Below are positions 9,052 through 18,039 of a stretch of DNA of 64,000 nucleotides, one piece after another (position 1 is the first letter of the stretch; every line of letters begins with the position of its first letter). The DNA is from BRHc4a sp049325055 (GTDB taxonomy: Bacteria; Bacillota; Desulfotomaculia; Desulfotomaculales; Desulfocucumaceae): positions 124,001-188,000 of the forward strand of contig JBMOPB010000024.1 in the NCBI GenBank assembly GCA_049325055.1, read 5' to 3'. A program made the position numbers and the translations under genes. The notes under the pieces are model-generated. The model saw nothing but the letters and a program-made list of their open reading frames with translations, had not been told where the DNA came from and did no database searches.

Positions 9052-10296
9052 TTAAATCCTGAAGCTGTACAAAACCAGCGTCCCCGCCACCACCATTAGG
9101 CTGGGAACAATCACCGGCCTGTAGGACCGCATGAAATCCGCCTTAAAGTATTCAGCGGTAAGAATCAGGCAAAGGTGCACCGGCGATATCATAACGCCCA
9201 CAACACCGGATACGTAGGCCAGCATTACATAGCCCGCCGAGGGTTCAACCATGGCCATCACCAGAGGAAAAGACACCCCGATGCAGGCCTGGACCAGTCC
9301 GGTAAGGACTCCTACCACCAAAGGCAGGGCAATCAGTATCAGCAGCGTGGGAACTCCTGCGGAGACAATAGAGTTGCTCACCTGGACAACAGCCCCGGAC
9401 ACCTGCAGCACATCCTTGAATGCCATTGTGCCCCAGGTCAGGAACACAATTTTCACGGTTAGAGGGTCCTTTACCGTCTGCCAGACCCTGGCCAAAGGGT
9501 ATCTCTTCTGAATTATCAGGCCCGCTAAAACCAGGCACAAAGACCATACAATGGGGAGGTGAGCCAGAACCAGCATCACCGTGGCCCAAAGAGGCCACGT
9601 GCTGGCGGCCAGTGATTTCAACAGATTTTCCGGGGTACCCTGATCCCCCGTCACACCGCCACTTCCGCTGTTTATTGCGCCTTCCTGCTGCCTGGGGTTT
9701 TGGTTGCTTTTATAACGCCTGAATACTACCCAGTACCCCAGTACCGCCCAGATCACCGTCACCGGCCACTGCCACAGAAGAATTGTTCCAAGCGCCACCC
9801 CCGAAAAGTGGGCAGCCAAAATAAGCCCTGGATAAAGGGGCAGTGAATACTCCCAGATATGCCTGAACCAGTAATTGATGAAAACCTTGTCTTCAGCCCT
9901 GTAGGGTGTCCCGGCAGCGGCCTGGTCCACCAGGGGGGCGGAGAACCTCGCCCCTCCCGCCGACGGAAGGAATCCTATTATGGCCGGAATTGCGGAAATT
10001 ATTATCCTGGGGTTCCAGGGCAGGCGGGACAGCGAGTCTGTCATGGTCTTCAGCATACCGGTGCCCCGCATCACCGATTCCAGTACCGCGATCAGCACCA
10101 GGGCGGCTATGAGAAAAACCGTGGAGAGCGTCACCAGCGTTACGGCCACCTGCTTAAACAGGTCTAAAGCACCCATTCCGAACAGCAGGCCCAGCAAAGC
10201 GGTGGAAGCCATCATGGTGGCCCCCATCCCGGCCTTTTTACGGAGCATGACTATTATAAGGGTGAAAACAACCAGTATCTTGATTAAAGGCAGCAT
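9052..10296 (-). CDS. DUF401 family membrane protein (putative permease)
   Basis: 414 residues with about ten hydrophobic segments. The DUF401 signature is clear: GFLPSAGGARFSAPLV followed by FINYWFRHIWEY and PLYPGLIL. A cytosolic loop rich in Gly/Ser/Gln lies near residue 205. The family looks like ion-transporter-superfamily permeases and is unassigned; the substrate is unknown. It begins 11 bases after the upstream PtsI-like gene ends, so the two are probably cotranscribed and might act together. Confidence 0.8.
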   Translation of the reverse strand: MLPLIKILVVFTLIIVMLRKKAGMGATMMASTALLGLLFGMGALDLFKQVAVTLVTLSTVFLIAALVLIAVLESVMRGTGMLKTMTDSLSRLPWNPRIIISAIPAIIGFLPSAGGARFSAPLVDQAAAGTPYRAEDKVFINYWFRHIWEYSLPLYPGLILAAHFSGVALGTILLWQWPVTVIWAVLGYWVVFRRYKSNQNPRQQEGAINSGSGGVTGDQGTPENLLKSLAASTWPLWATVMLVLAHLPIVWSLCLVLAGLIIQKRYPLARVWQTVKDPLTVKIVFLTWGTMAFKDVLQVSGAVVQVSNSIVSAGVPTLLILIALPLVVGVLTGLVQACIGVSFPLVMAMVEPSAGYVMLAYVSGVVGVMISPVHLCLILTAEYFKADFMRSYRPVIVPSLMVVAGTLVLYSFRI

Positions 10297-10307
10297 AGAA
10301 AAACCTC

Positions 10308-11213
10308 TTATCCCTCGAAAACATACTTAAGCTTGACAAGCCGCTCCCTTACATACTCCCTGGCCTGATCCGGCCTCCAGTAGGAGATGGCCTTGGCGGC
10401 CAGTAGCCTGGCGTCCCGGTAGTTTATAGACTCAACAGCCTTTTTGATGCCATGGATAAGGCCGGGAGGGGCTACGATCTGGCTTATGCCAAGCCCCACC
10501 AGCAGCGGTATTGACAGCGGATCCTTCACAAAGGGGGCGCAAAAACGGACGCCGTGCTTGCGCCCGCTCAGCTTCTCGGTCAATACCTGCAGCTGGATCA
10601 GGAAAGCCTGGCCGTAGTAAGGCAGGAAATCAGTCTCATTCCCGGCAAGGTTATCATCCGCCATCAGAAACCTTAAAAAATTCTTACCCACAACAAAAAA
10701 GCCTGACTCGTAGGCTATTACTTCTATAGTGGGCACAACCGAAGGCACCTCCACCATGATACCCACAGCCGGCAGGCCGCACGGAATGCCTTCCTCTTCC
10801 AGTTCCGCCCTTACCCCGGCCATAACCGACTTGAATTCCATTATTTCAGAGACCTGCCCCACCATCGGAAGGGCTAGTTCAAAAGATCCCCCGGCGGCGG
10901 CACGCAAAATGGCCCTCAACTGCCACCGGTACAGTTCCGGCGGGGCTGTCCGCCCGCCGGCCCCCTTGCCACCGGCGGACACGCTTGACGGAAATACCGT
11001 CACATGCAGGTCTCCCGCCGACATTTGGGCTTCCGCCAGGGCTTTCAGCAGCCGTTCCTCCTGTGAGGGGAAATCATCTCCGGCTGCAAAGGCACCGGCC
11101 TCCATCAGCCCTATTCCGTCGGCCCCGGAACCCGGGACTTCCTGCAAATGCACGGGCAGGTACACATGGGCCATAACATTTACTTTTCTTCCATCGGCGG
11201 TATAAGTGGCCAT
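10308..11213 (-). CDS. Degenerate PEP-utilising enzyme barrel (PtsI C-domain-like)
   Basis: 301 residues matching only the C-terminal TIM barrel of PEP-utilising enzymes such as PtsI: GADGIGLMEAGAF (PtsI has LLRTEF), LYRWQLRAILRAA, ALPMVGQVSEI, GIMVEVPS and VRFCAPFVKDPLSIPLLVGLG. The general-acid Cys (here FCAP) and the metal-ligand Glu of MVEVP are kept, but the Arg of LLRTEF is absent and the GTNDL metal loop reads GKNFL. No phosphohistidine domain is present. Ordinary enzyme I chemistry is therefore unlikely; it may be a sensor or a lyase of another substrate. It is paired with the DUF401 permease. Confidence 0.72.
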   Translation of the reverse strand: MATYTADGRKVNVMAHVYLPVHLQEVPGSGADGIGLMEAGAFAAGDDFPSQEERLLKALAEAQMSAGDLHVTVFPSSVSAGGKGAGGRTAPPELYRWQLRAILRAAAGGSFELALPMVGQVSEIMEFKSVMAGVRAELEEEGIPCGLPAVGIMVEVPSVVPTIEVIAYESGFFVVGKNFLRFLMADDNLAGNETDFLPYYGQAFLIQLQVLTEKLSGRKHGVRFCAPFVKDPLSIPLLVGLGISQIVAPPGLIHGIKKAVESINYRDARLLAAKAISYWRPDQAREYVRERLVKLKYVFEG

Positions 11214-11330
11214 TATATTACCTTCCTGAATAAATAACCAATTACCTTTTTAGAATAATGCCGTTAGCGGCAAAAGTCAATTTTTCCGGCATATTCTCCA
11301 TACGGCCGAAACCGCCGCGAGTCGGCCTTT

Positions 11331-12143
11331 CTATTGTATCAGCCTGTTCTTCACCATCGCCAGGGGTATGCGTATGGTCAGGGCGGCCACTGCCGCCAGC
11401 CAGGCCAGGTGCGACAGAACGGCCACGGAAACTCCGCCCAGCACCATGGGCCTGATGACTTCCACGGCGTGGTAAAGGGGAGTCAGCCAGGCCAGAAACC
11501 TTATACCCTGCGGCAGGTCCTCCACAGGAAAGAAAACACCGGCAAACAAAAACATCGGCGAGATAAGCAGTGTGAAAAAGTAGCCGAAGGAGTCGTAGTT
11601 TGGGGCGATGCTGGTCCAGATCAGGGACAGCACGGAAAAAACCAGTACCATAAGGGCCAGAGGCACAGGAATCAAAAGCGCCCAGGGGGACTTGACCAGC
11701 CCGAAGATGGCCACCACCAGAAAGAACACCATACCGTAAAGAACCCCCTTGAAGGTCCCGTACAGCATCTCGCCCATCACCACGTCATCCATGCTGACCG
11801 GCGTGGCCACCATGCCGTGGAAGGTCTTTTGATATCCCATCCTGGTAAAACTTCCGTAAGTCATTTCATAGGTGGTGGAAAACATGGCCGAGGAGGCGAT
11901 GAGCGCCGGGGCCAGGAAACTTATATAGGACAGCCCGTTTATACCGCTGACGTACACCCCCAGACCGAAGCCTATTGCCCAAAGGTACAGCACCGGCTCC
12001 ACGAAATTAAACATAATGTTTGCCTTCCAGGTTTTGCCGAACACCTTCAGGTTCCGGTAAAAAACCCTCAGCACAAGGGGCCAGGATATGTCCGGCCGGG
12101 TGTTTATCCCCTTCAAAAGATTACCTTTAGTCCCCATTTTCAA
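11331..12143 (-). CDS. ABC-2 type transporter permease
   Basis: 270 residues, six predicted membrane segments, of the NodJ/DrrB type (FLAPALIASSAMFSTTYEMTYGSF, then a late FFPVEDLP before LTPLYHAVEVIRP). It overlaps the upstream ATPase gene by four bases, so both are translated as a pair forming an exporter. The substrate cannot be told from sequence; relatives export drugs or lipids. Confidence 0.88.
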   Translation of the reverse strand: MKMGTKGNLLKGINTRPDISWPLVLRVFYRNLKVFGKTWKANIMFNFVEPVLYLWAIGFGLGVYVSGINGLSYISFLAPALIASSAMFSTTYEMTYGSFTRMGYQKTFHGMVATPVSMDDVVMGEMLYGTFKGVLYGMVFFLVVAIFGLVKSPWALLIPVPLALMVLVFSVLSLIWTSIAPNYDSFGYFFTLLISPMFLFAGVFFPVEDLPQGIRFLAWLTPLYHAVEVIRPMVLGGVSVAVLSHLAWLAAVAALTIRIPLAMVKNRLIQ

Positions 12144-13120
12144 AAGCCCCTCAGTATTTTATCGCCGCTTTCCCCTTCAAGGGTCTCTCCGGTGAGCTTC
12201 AGGAAAACATCCTCCAGGTTGGTTGGCCTGAGCCTGCGGTAATCCAGGGAAACGCCGGCCCGGGCCGCCCTTTCGTAAATACTGTCCGCCAGTTCCCTTC
12301 CGCGGTCGGAATAAAGCACTAGGTCGTCACCCAGGGTCCGGCGGGCCTTGATTAGACCTTCCAGTTCCCCGGCCAGAATGTCTGGAATTGCGGCAAAACC
12401 GCCCAGCTCCAGGGCCTCCCTGCCCACATGGCGGTCGATCAGATTCCCCGGCCGGCCCTCGTCCAGTATTTCTCCCCGGTGAATAATTATCAGCCTGTCA
12501 CAGAGCTGGCTGGCTTCCTCGAGGTAATGGGTAGTAAGAAGCATGGTTGTACCCGCTTCCTTCAGCCTCCTCAGACGCTGCCATACCATGTGCCGGGCAT
12601 AAGGGTCCAAGCCGGTGGTAGGCTCGTCCAATATCAGTAATTCCGGGCTGTTGATCAAGGCCCTGCCAATGGTAAGCCGCCTCTTGAGCCCACCGGACAG
12701 GTGATCCACCGCTTCGCCGGACTTTTCCGTCAGCCCCATAAAATCAAGTATCTCCATCGCCCGGGGCAGGGCCGGTTCCTTTTTCAGCATGAAATAGCCG
12801 GAGTAGACAAGGAGGTTTTCCAGCACCGTAAGCTCCGGGTCCAGGTTGTCCTCCTGCGGAACCACGCCAATTCTGGCCTTTATACTTCTGGCCCCCGACA
12901 TTATGTCTCCCCCGAATACCTCCAGCTTTCCCGAGGTGACCGGGGAAAAACCGTAGATCATCTTAACGATGGAGGTCTTGCCCGCCCCGTTGGGCCCCAG
13001 AAGGCCGAAGCACTCCCCGCTGTATACGTCAAAATCTATTCCCTTTACAGCCTCTATGTCACCGAACCTTTTCACAAGGGTACGTGCCGAAATCACACTT
13101 TCAATCTTCTGGCCGTTCAT
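12140..13120 (-). CDS. ABC transporter ATP-binding protein (NodI/DrrA type)
   Basis: 326 residues. Walker A GPNGAGKTS, Q-loop GVVPQEDNLD, signature LSGGLKRR, Walker B LLILDEPTTGLDP and the switch His in LLTTHYLEEA are all intact. The C-terminal tail of about 90 residues is typical of the DrrA/NodI group. It energises the adjacent ABC-2 permease. The start is the ATG at 13120. Confidence 0.93.
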   Translation of the reverse strand: MNGQKIESVISARTLVKRFGDIEAVKGIDFDVYSGECFGLLGPNGAGKTSIVKMIYGFSPVTSGKLEVFGGDIMSGARSIKARIGVVPQEDNLDPELTVLENLLVYSGYFMLKKEPALPRAMEILDFMGLTEKSGEAVDHLSGGLKRRLTIGRALINSPELLILDEPTTGLDPYARHMVWQRLRRLKEAGTTMLLTTHYLEEASQLCDRLIIIHRGEILDEGRPGNLIDRHVGREALELGGFAAIPDILAGELEGLIKARRTLGDDLVLYSDRGRELADSIYERAARAGVSLDYRRLRPTNLEDVFLKLTGETLEGESGDKILRGF

Positions 13121-13217
13121 TTTTCCCCCACTGTTTTACCATTTTTTATCATCGCCGGTATTTAATATATCAGTATTATATCTTCCGTGACAATACCGAA
13201 ATTTATGTCCATAAGAA

Positions 13218-13235
13218 AAGGGGCTGCCGCCCCTT
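13218..13235 (-). terminator. Terminator of the upp-uraA operon
   Basis: AAGGGGC-tgcc-GCCCCTT forms a 7-bp stem; on the minus strand it is followed by TTCTTATG. It lies 70 bases past the uraA stop. Next to it (13246-13280) the motif ATTCTG recurs four times. Confidence 0.65.
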
Positions 13236-13305
13236 ATTCTTAGATTCTGTATTCTGGCTCCTGGATTCTGAATTCTGACGGAAAAGTACTACAGTTCTTC
13301 TATAG

Positions 13306-14565
13306 TTACTCCCTCTGCTCCTCGGGGGTAAGCCCGAGAACGTCAAAAAGCTTGAAGGCAAGGCTTAATAATATGGATATCACGGTGGCAAGACCCATGC
13401 CCCTGAGGCTTACGGCTCCTATCTCCAGGTGCGCCCCGCTTATTCCCACTATAAGCACAACCGAGGTCAGTATCAGGTTGCGGGCCTTGCTGTAGTCCAC
13501 CTTGGACTCCAGCAGCATCCTTATGCCCGAGGCTGCTATCACTCCGAACAGCAGCAGCGAAATTCCCCCCATGACCGGAACGGGTATGCTTTGTATGGCC
13601 GCGGACAGCTTTCCAAAAAAGGACAGCAGTATGGCTATAATAGCGGCCCCGCCTATGACCCACACGCTGTACACCTTGGTTATGGCCATGACCCCTATAT
13701 TCTCACCGTAAGTGGTATTGGGGCTGGACCCGAAGAAGCCGGAAAGCATGGTGGAAATCCCGTTGCCCATCAGTGAGCGGTGCAGTCCGGGGTCCCTGGC
13801 CAGGTCCTTCCCGACGATGTTGCTGGTAACAAAAAGGTGCCCTATGTGCTCGGCCACCACCACCAGCGCCGCCGGCAGTATTATGGCAATGGCGGCGGGA
13901 TTGAACTTGGGGGTGTAAAATGTGGGTGCCGCAACAGTTGCGGCCTTGGCCACCATGACGGTGTCCACCATGCCCATGAAAAAGGCCAGTGCGTAACCGG
14001 CCACCACCCCGAAAAGTATGGGTATTATGGCCATGAATCCCCGGAACAGCAGTGAACCCAGTATGGTTACCGCCAGGGTGAACATCGACACCATAATCAC
14101 TTTAAAATCAGGGGTCTTGGCGGTCAGGCCGGCCATGTCCGCAGCCACCGGCGCAAGCTCCAGCCCGATCACCGCCACTATGGCACCCATGGCAGCAGGC
14201 GGGAAAACAACGTCTATCCACTTAGTACCGGCCACTCCTATTATCAGGGCAACTATCACAAACACAAGTCCCACCACGATAAATCCGCCCAGCGCCGACT
14301 GGTAGTCATACTTCCCCAGCACCACAAAAACCGGGGAAAGGAAGGCAAAGCTGGAACCAAGGTAGGCGGGGATGCGCCCCTTGCAGATAACTAGATACAG
14401 CAGTGTGCCTATCCCGTTGAAAAGGAGAACAGTAGCCGGGTCAACTTTAAAAAGAATCGGAACCAGCACCGTGGCCCCGAACATGGCGAAAAGGTGCTGT
14501 AAACTAAGGGGAAGTGTAGTAAGCAGGGGAAGTTTTTCTTCCACTTGAATCTCTCTTCTTGCCAT
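13306..14565 (-). CDS. uraA: Uracil permease / nucleobase:cation symporter-2
   Basis: 419 residues with 12-14 hydrophobic segments. It begins MARREIQVEEKLPLLTTLPL and carries family motifs LQHLFAMFGATVLVP, GSSFAFLSP, the long NTTYGENIGVMAITKVYS motif, and PVMGGISLLLFG. It takes up uracil with a proton. It lies 51 bases downstream of upp, so uracil is imported and converted to UMP by one operon. Confidence 0.95.
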   Translation of the reverse strand: MARREIQVEEKLPLLTTLPLSLQHLFAMFGATVLVPILFKVDPATVLLFNGIGTLLYLVICKGRIPAYLGSSFAFLSPVFVVLGKYDYQSALGGFIVVGLVFVIVALIIGVAGTKWIDVVFPPAAMGAIVAVIGLELAPVAADMAGLTAKTPDFKVIMVSMFTLAVTILGSLLFRGFMAIIPILFGVVAGYALAFFMGMVDTVMVAKAATVAAPTFYTPKFNPAAIAIILPAALVVVAEHIGHLFVTSNIVGKDLARDPGLHRSLMGNGISTMLSGFFGSSPNTTYGENIGVMAITKVYSVWVIGGAAIIAILLSFFGKLSAAIQSIPVPVMGGISLLLFGVIAASGIRMLLESKVDYSKARNLILTSVVLIVGISGAHLEIGAVSLRGMGLATVISILLSLAFKLFDVLGLTPEEQRE

Positions 14566-14616
14566 CGGTATTCCTCCAAAATTACAGTATCATTTCCCGA
14601 AAAAGGGAGTTCTTTT

Positions 14617-15255
14617 TTACAAAAGGAAAAGGCGGTCTCCGGCATCGCCCAGCCCCGGCACTATATATGCCTTCTCATTCAGTTCCCTGTCGATAACTGC
14701 CGTCAATATTTTTACTTCGGGGAACCTGTTCCTGACCTGATCAATGCCGGTCTTCACGGCAAAGGCGCACACCAGTGTGATTTGGTCGGGGGAATATCCT
14801 TTTCCGGCTATTATCTCCAGTGCGGCCACGCTGCTGTTTCCGGTGGCCAGCATAGGGTCCAGGACCAAAACGTGATCGAATTCACCGGGCTGGTGAGGAA
14901 CCGAGTCCAGGTATTTCTTGGCCTCCAAAGTGTCGTGATCCCTGGAAACCCCGATGTGCGCCACCCTGGCCCCGGAAAGCACCTCCAGGAAGCCGTCCAC
15001 AAATCCCAGTCCCGCCCGGAGGATCGGAACCAGCAGCACCCTGCCGTCATTAACGTAAGAACAACGGGCTTCCACGTCCAGAGGAGTCACCACGGCACCT
15101 TCCTTCACTGTCAGGTCCCTGGTGGCTTCCACTGCCAGCAGCAGCCCCAGTTTTTTCATGGCCCTGCGAAACTCTTCTATCTGTGTCTCCTTGTTTCGCA
15201 GGGTCATGAGGCAGCTTCCGATAACAGGATGCTCAACAACGTTTACCGGGCTCAA
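14617..15255 (-). CDS. upp: Uracil phosphoribosyltransferase
   Basis: 212 residues. It converts uracil plus PRPP to UMP. The PRPP loop is LVLDPMLATGNSS and the uracil-binding C-terminus is IVPGLGDAGDRLF. Upstream ATG codons in frame up to 15357 are unlikely starts: TTG at 15255 stands four bases after a perfect GGAGGAG and gives the normal protein length. No PyrR-type attenuator is evident in the 195-base divergent gap to 15451. Confidence 0.96.
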   Translation of the reverse strand: MSPVNVVEHPVIGSCLMTLRNKETQIEEFRRAMKKLGLLLAVEATRDLTVKEGAVVTPLDVEARCSYVNDGRVLLVPILRAGLGFVDGFLEVLSGARVAHIGVSRDHDTLEAKKYLDSVPHQPGEFDHVLVLDPMLATGNSSVAALEIIAGKGYSPDQITLVCAFAVKTGIDQVRNRFPEVKILTAVIDRELNEKAYIVPGLGDAGDRLFLL

Positions 15256-15450
15256 ATTGTCTCCTCCATTTCGTTCTTTATGTGTGATTGAACATTCCAT
15301 ACTGAGTTTCGGCAGAAAATGAAATATCCCTGTCCGCAAAACAACATTTTTATACATGTTTCCCCGTTTTTAATGTGGAGCACTTTTCACAACCACCCAC
15401 ATCAAACCATATTATGGCAATAACAAAACAAAATTATTGCGAAATGTGGG

Positions 15451-16422
15451 GTGTACGTTGTGAAACCTTTTTTCATGGCCATAGACAGGCACAGGTTTAA
15501 TTTTCTTTCCCTGCCGGGAGTGGTTTCCATCGGGCTGGGGCCCAAAATCAGGCGCAATTTTAATACAGGTATTCCCTCCCTGATAATCGGAGTGAAAAAG
15601 AAGCTTCCGGCATCCAAAGTCCCGCGCGATCAGATGATTCCCGGGATGTTGGACCACCTGCCCACCGATGTGATAGAAACAGGCAGAATAAAACTGCTGG
15701 GCTACGCCATCCCCCAGCCCCAGCAGCCCCCGGAAGAACAGGGTGACTTGAGGAAACAAAGAATGAGGCCGGCCCAGCCCGGCGTCAGCATAGGGCACTA
15801 CAGAACAACAGCCGGAACTTTCGGCGCCCTGGTAAAGGGCAATTTTCCGGCAGGGGTCGCCATTCTCAGCAACAACCATATTCTGGCCAACGAAACCAGC
15901 GGCCGAGACGGGCTGTCCTCGATAGGAGACGCGGTTTTACAGCCCGGGCCCTACGACAATGGCACTACCAGGGATACTATTGCCCGGCTATACGCCTTTT
16001 CTCCCATGCTGCCCGTCCAAAAAGGCGGAAACCGACCGGTTAACAGGGTTGACGCGGCCCTGGCCCTCCCCCTGAATACTGATCTGGTCAGCGGCGAAAT
16101 ACTGGAGTTGGGAAAAGTGACGGGGACAGCCCGGGCATTTCCCGGCATGACTGTTTTCAAGAGCGGCCGCTCTACAGGAATAACCTCCGGTCCGGTGGTC
16201 AGCGTTGGAAACACCATCCGGGTTGATGGCGAAGAAAGGACGTACATTTATGAGGACCAGATAGGTTTCAATGCAAAAAGCGACGGAGGAGACAGCGGGG
16301 CCCTGGTAGTTGACCGCAACGGCAGGGCCGTGGGCCTTCTGTTCGCGGGATCTGAGAATACAACCTTCGCCAACCCCATACAATCGGTATTAGATTATTT
16401 CGGGGTGACTCTTTACCAATAA
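15451..16422 (+). CDS. Trypsin-like serine peptidase with N-terminal accessory domain
   Basis: 323 residues from GTG 15451; GTG 15460 and ATG 15475 are also possible. Residues 20-75 form the domain often found before such peptidases (VVSIGLGPKIRR, SLIIGVKKKLP, LPTDVIETG). The catalytic triad is visible: His143 in LSNNHILA, Asp201 in NRVDAALALP, Ser282 in DGGDSGALVV. There is no signal peptide or membrane segment, so it would act in the cytosol or on a structure made there. It is divergent from upp. The substrate is unknown. Confidence 0.82.
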   Translation: MYVVKPFFMAIDRHRFNFLSLPGVVSIGLGPKIRRNFNTGIPSLIIGVKKKLPASKVPRDQMIPGMLDHLPTDVIETGRIKLLGYAIPQPQQPPEEQGDLRKQRMRPAQPGVSIGHYRTTAGTFGALVKGNFPAGVAILSNNHILANETSGRDGLSSIGDAVLQPGPYDNGTTRDTIARLYAFSPMLPVQKGGNRPVNRVDAALALPLNTDLVSGEILELGKVTGTARAFPGMTVFKSGRSTGITSGPVVSVGNTIRVDGEERTYIYEDQIGFNAKSDGGDSGALVVDRNGRAVGLLFAGSENTTFANPIQSVLDYFGVTLYQ

Positions 16423-16526
16423 TTCAAAGGTTGGAGGCCGGAATCCTGTGTCATCCACCCCATAGCCAATCCCTTTGGTTCGAACATCGAACTTCCAACT
16501 TCGAATTTCGAGAAGGGTGATGCTGT

Positions 16527-17216
16527 GTGAAAACTATCAGGGTTGTCACCTTCAACATACGCCACGGCTGCGGCACTGACAACAGGGTGGACCTGAAAAG
16601 GGCGGCCGAAGTGCTGTCAGCAACCGGAGGGGACCTGATGGGCCTGCAGGAGGTTGACAAATATACTCCCCGCAGCCGGTTTTGCCACCAGCCCCGGCGC
16701 CTGGGCAAACTTCTGGGTACGTACTGGACCTTCGGGGCGAACGTGACCTGGCTTCCCGGAATACAGTACGGGAATGCCGTGATGAGCAGGTGGCCGCTGC
16801 ATGGTAAAAACCACCTTTTGCCCGGCAGCGGCGAGCAAAGGGGGCTGCTGGAGGCCGTTATAGAGACAGGCGGCACTGCCGTATCCTTTTTCTGCACCCA
16901 TCTGGGGCTGGACGGTGAAGAACGCCGGACACAGGCAAAAAAAATACTGGAGATAATGTCCGGGGCCGGCAGGCCGGCTATACTGGCATGCGACATAAAC
17001 AGCACACGCGGCTCACCTGAATACGGCATTCTTACAGAAGCTTTCAGGGAAGCCACCGAGGCCTCCGGGGGCTTTAAAACGTACCCCGCCGGCAATCCCA
17101 CCCACCAACTGGATTTTATTTTTTTGTCCCGCCACTGGCAGGCTGTCAACGCGCTCCCCATAATCTCCGGAGCCTCCGACCACCTGGCCGTGGTGGCCGA
17201 GATTAAGCCGGTTTAA
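16527..17216 (+). CDS. Endonuclease/exonuclease/phosphatase-fold hydrolase
   Basis: 229 residues, GTG start with GAAGGG upstream. All EEP-fold motifs are in order: VVTFNIRHG, GLQEVD, GNAVMSRWP, CTHLGL, ACDINST, HQLDFIF and SDHLAVVAE. Members cut DNA, phosphoinositides or other phosphodiesters with Mg2+. There is no signal peptide. It lies about 100 bases after the peptidase gene; the gap (16479-16513) contains repeated TTCGAA-like units. The exact substrate cannot be inferred. Confidence 0.85.
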   Translation: MKTIRVVTFNIRHGCGTDNRVDLKRAAEVLSATGGDLMGLQEVDKYTPRSRFCHQPRRLGKLLGTYWTFGANVTWLPGIQYGNAVMSRWPLHGKNHLLPGSGEQRGLLEAVIETGGTAVSFFCTHLGLDGEERRTQAKKILEIMSGAGRPAILACDINSTRGSPEYGILTEAFREATEASGGFKTYPAGNPTHQLDFIFLSRHWQAVNALPIISGASDHLAVVAEIKPV

Positions 17217-17224
17217 GACAAAAA

Positions 17225-17259
17225 GGCCGTACAGTACTTTTTTACCGTACTGTACGGCC
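17225..17259. terminator. Bidirectional terminator
   Basis: GGCCGTACAGTAC and GTACTGTACGGCC form a 13-bp perfect stem with a 9-base loop. CCTCTTTT follows on the plus strand and a T-rich run follows on the minus strand. It separates the EEP gene (+) from the lipoprotein gene (-). Confidence 0.85.
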
Positions 17260-17314
17260 CCTCTTTTGCAACTTCAAATCAAGGATTAACGGACTGTAAC
17301 GCGCCTCCCAGGCC

Positions 17315-17752
17315 TTATAGCTTCTTTATCTCCATTATCACCATCTGGTTTTTATCATTTTCCATATAAGTAAACCCAACCTGGTCGTCTTTCTTTAATC
17401 CCAGCTTGCTGAATTGTTCCTTCAACTTGTCCCCCAGCATAAATGACCGGGCGGCAATATTATCCGGCACTCCGCTAATCTTTATCTCTATGAAGTTATT
17501 GTCAATCTGGCCCACATACCTTCCCGAATCCCTCCTGATTGAGCTGTTCTCTTCAGCTTTTCCGGAGGAATCCTTCCCGCCGGAGGTGTCGCCGGAATTC
17601 TTCTGACCTTCATTTACAGAGGCCCCGCCGCCTGTGGACTGAGTTGTTTTTTTGTCATCGCCCTTGTTCTTGGCAGAAGCTAATAACGAGCAGCCCACAA
17701 GGGTTATCGCAACTAAAACCGATATCACGGCTAAAATAAGAGTCTTTTTCAC
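17315..17752 (-). CDS. Putative lipoprotein
   Basis: 145 residues, GTG start with GGGGAGGGTG upstream. The signal peptide ends in a lipobox LVGC (Cys21), so it should be lipid-anchored on the outer face of the membrane. A Gly/Ser/Lys-rich linker (residues 25-75) is followed by a small folded domain with YVGQIDNNFIEIKISG and VGFTYMENDKNQMV. I do not recognise the domain. Confidence 0.72.
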   Translation of the reverse strand: MKKTLILAVISVLVAITLVGCSLLASAKNKGDDKKTTQSTGGGASVNEGQKNSGDTSGGKDSSGKAEENSSIRRDSGRYVGQIDNNFIEIKISGVPDNIAARSFMLGDKLKEQFSKLGLKKDDQVGFTYMENDKNQMVIMEIKKL

Positions 17753-17980
17753 CTTTTCACCCTCCCCTTCCTTTATGCTTTTTCAAGGGTCTCTTTCAGG
17801 CCCCTGATTTCTGGACGAATAAAGCTTCTATTTTGTTCCATGAGCATTACTTGATTAAAAAGGGGGTGCCGCCCCTTCGGACGTACCGCGTCCTACCCCG
17901 CACTGAAGCAAGGGGGCACACCCCCTACCCCGCTATAGGAAATTATCCTCAGAATTCCTTCCAGCAAAATTTCCTATCTT

Positions 17981-18003
17981 AAAAAAAGAGCTGTTGCCAG
18001 CTC
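17981..18003 (-). terminator. Terminator after the subtilase gene
   Basis: On the minus strand GAGCTG-gcaa-CAGCTC is followed by seven T. It lies 37 bases past the S8 stop. Confidence 0.85.
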
Positions 18004-18039
18004 CAAAACCGGTGGTATCCGGTCAGTCAATTATTTTAT

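Noticed and set aside
13246..13280. ATTCTG repeats as a possible CRISPR or tandem array
   Set aside because: Units of six bases without spacers; a simple-sequence stretch. The TTCGAA units at 16479-16513 are of the same kind.
15256..15450. PyrR attenuator or other riboswitch before upp
   Set aside because: No matching conserved blocks or terminator were found.
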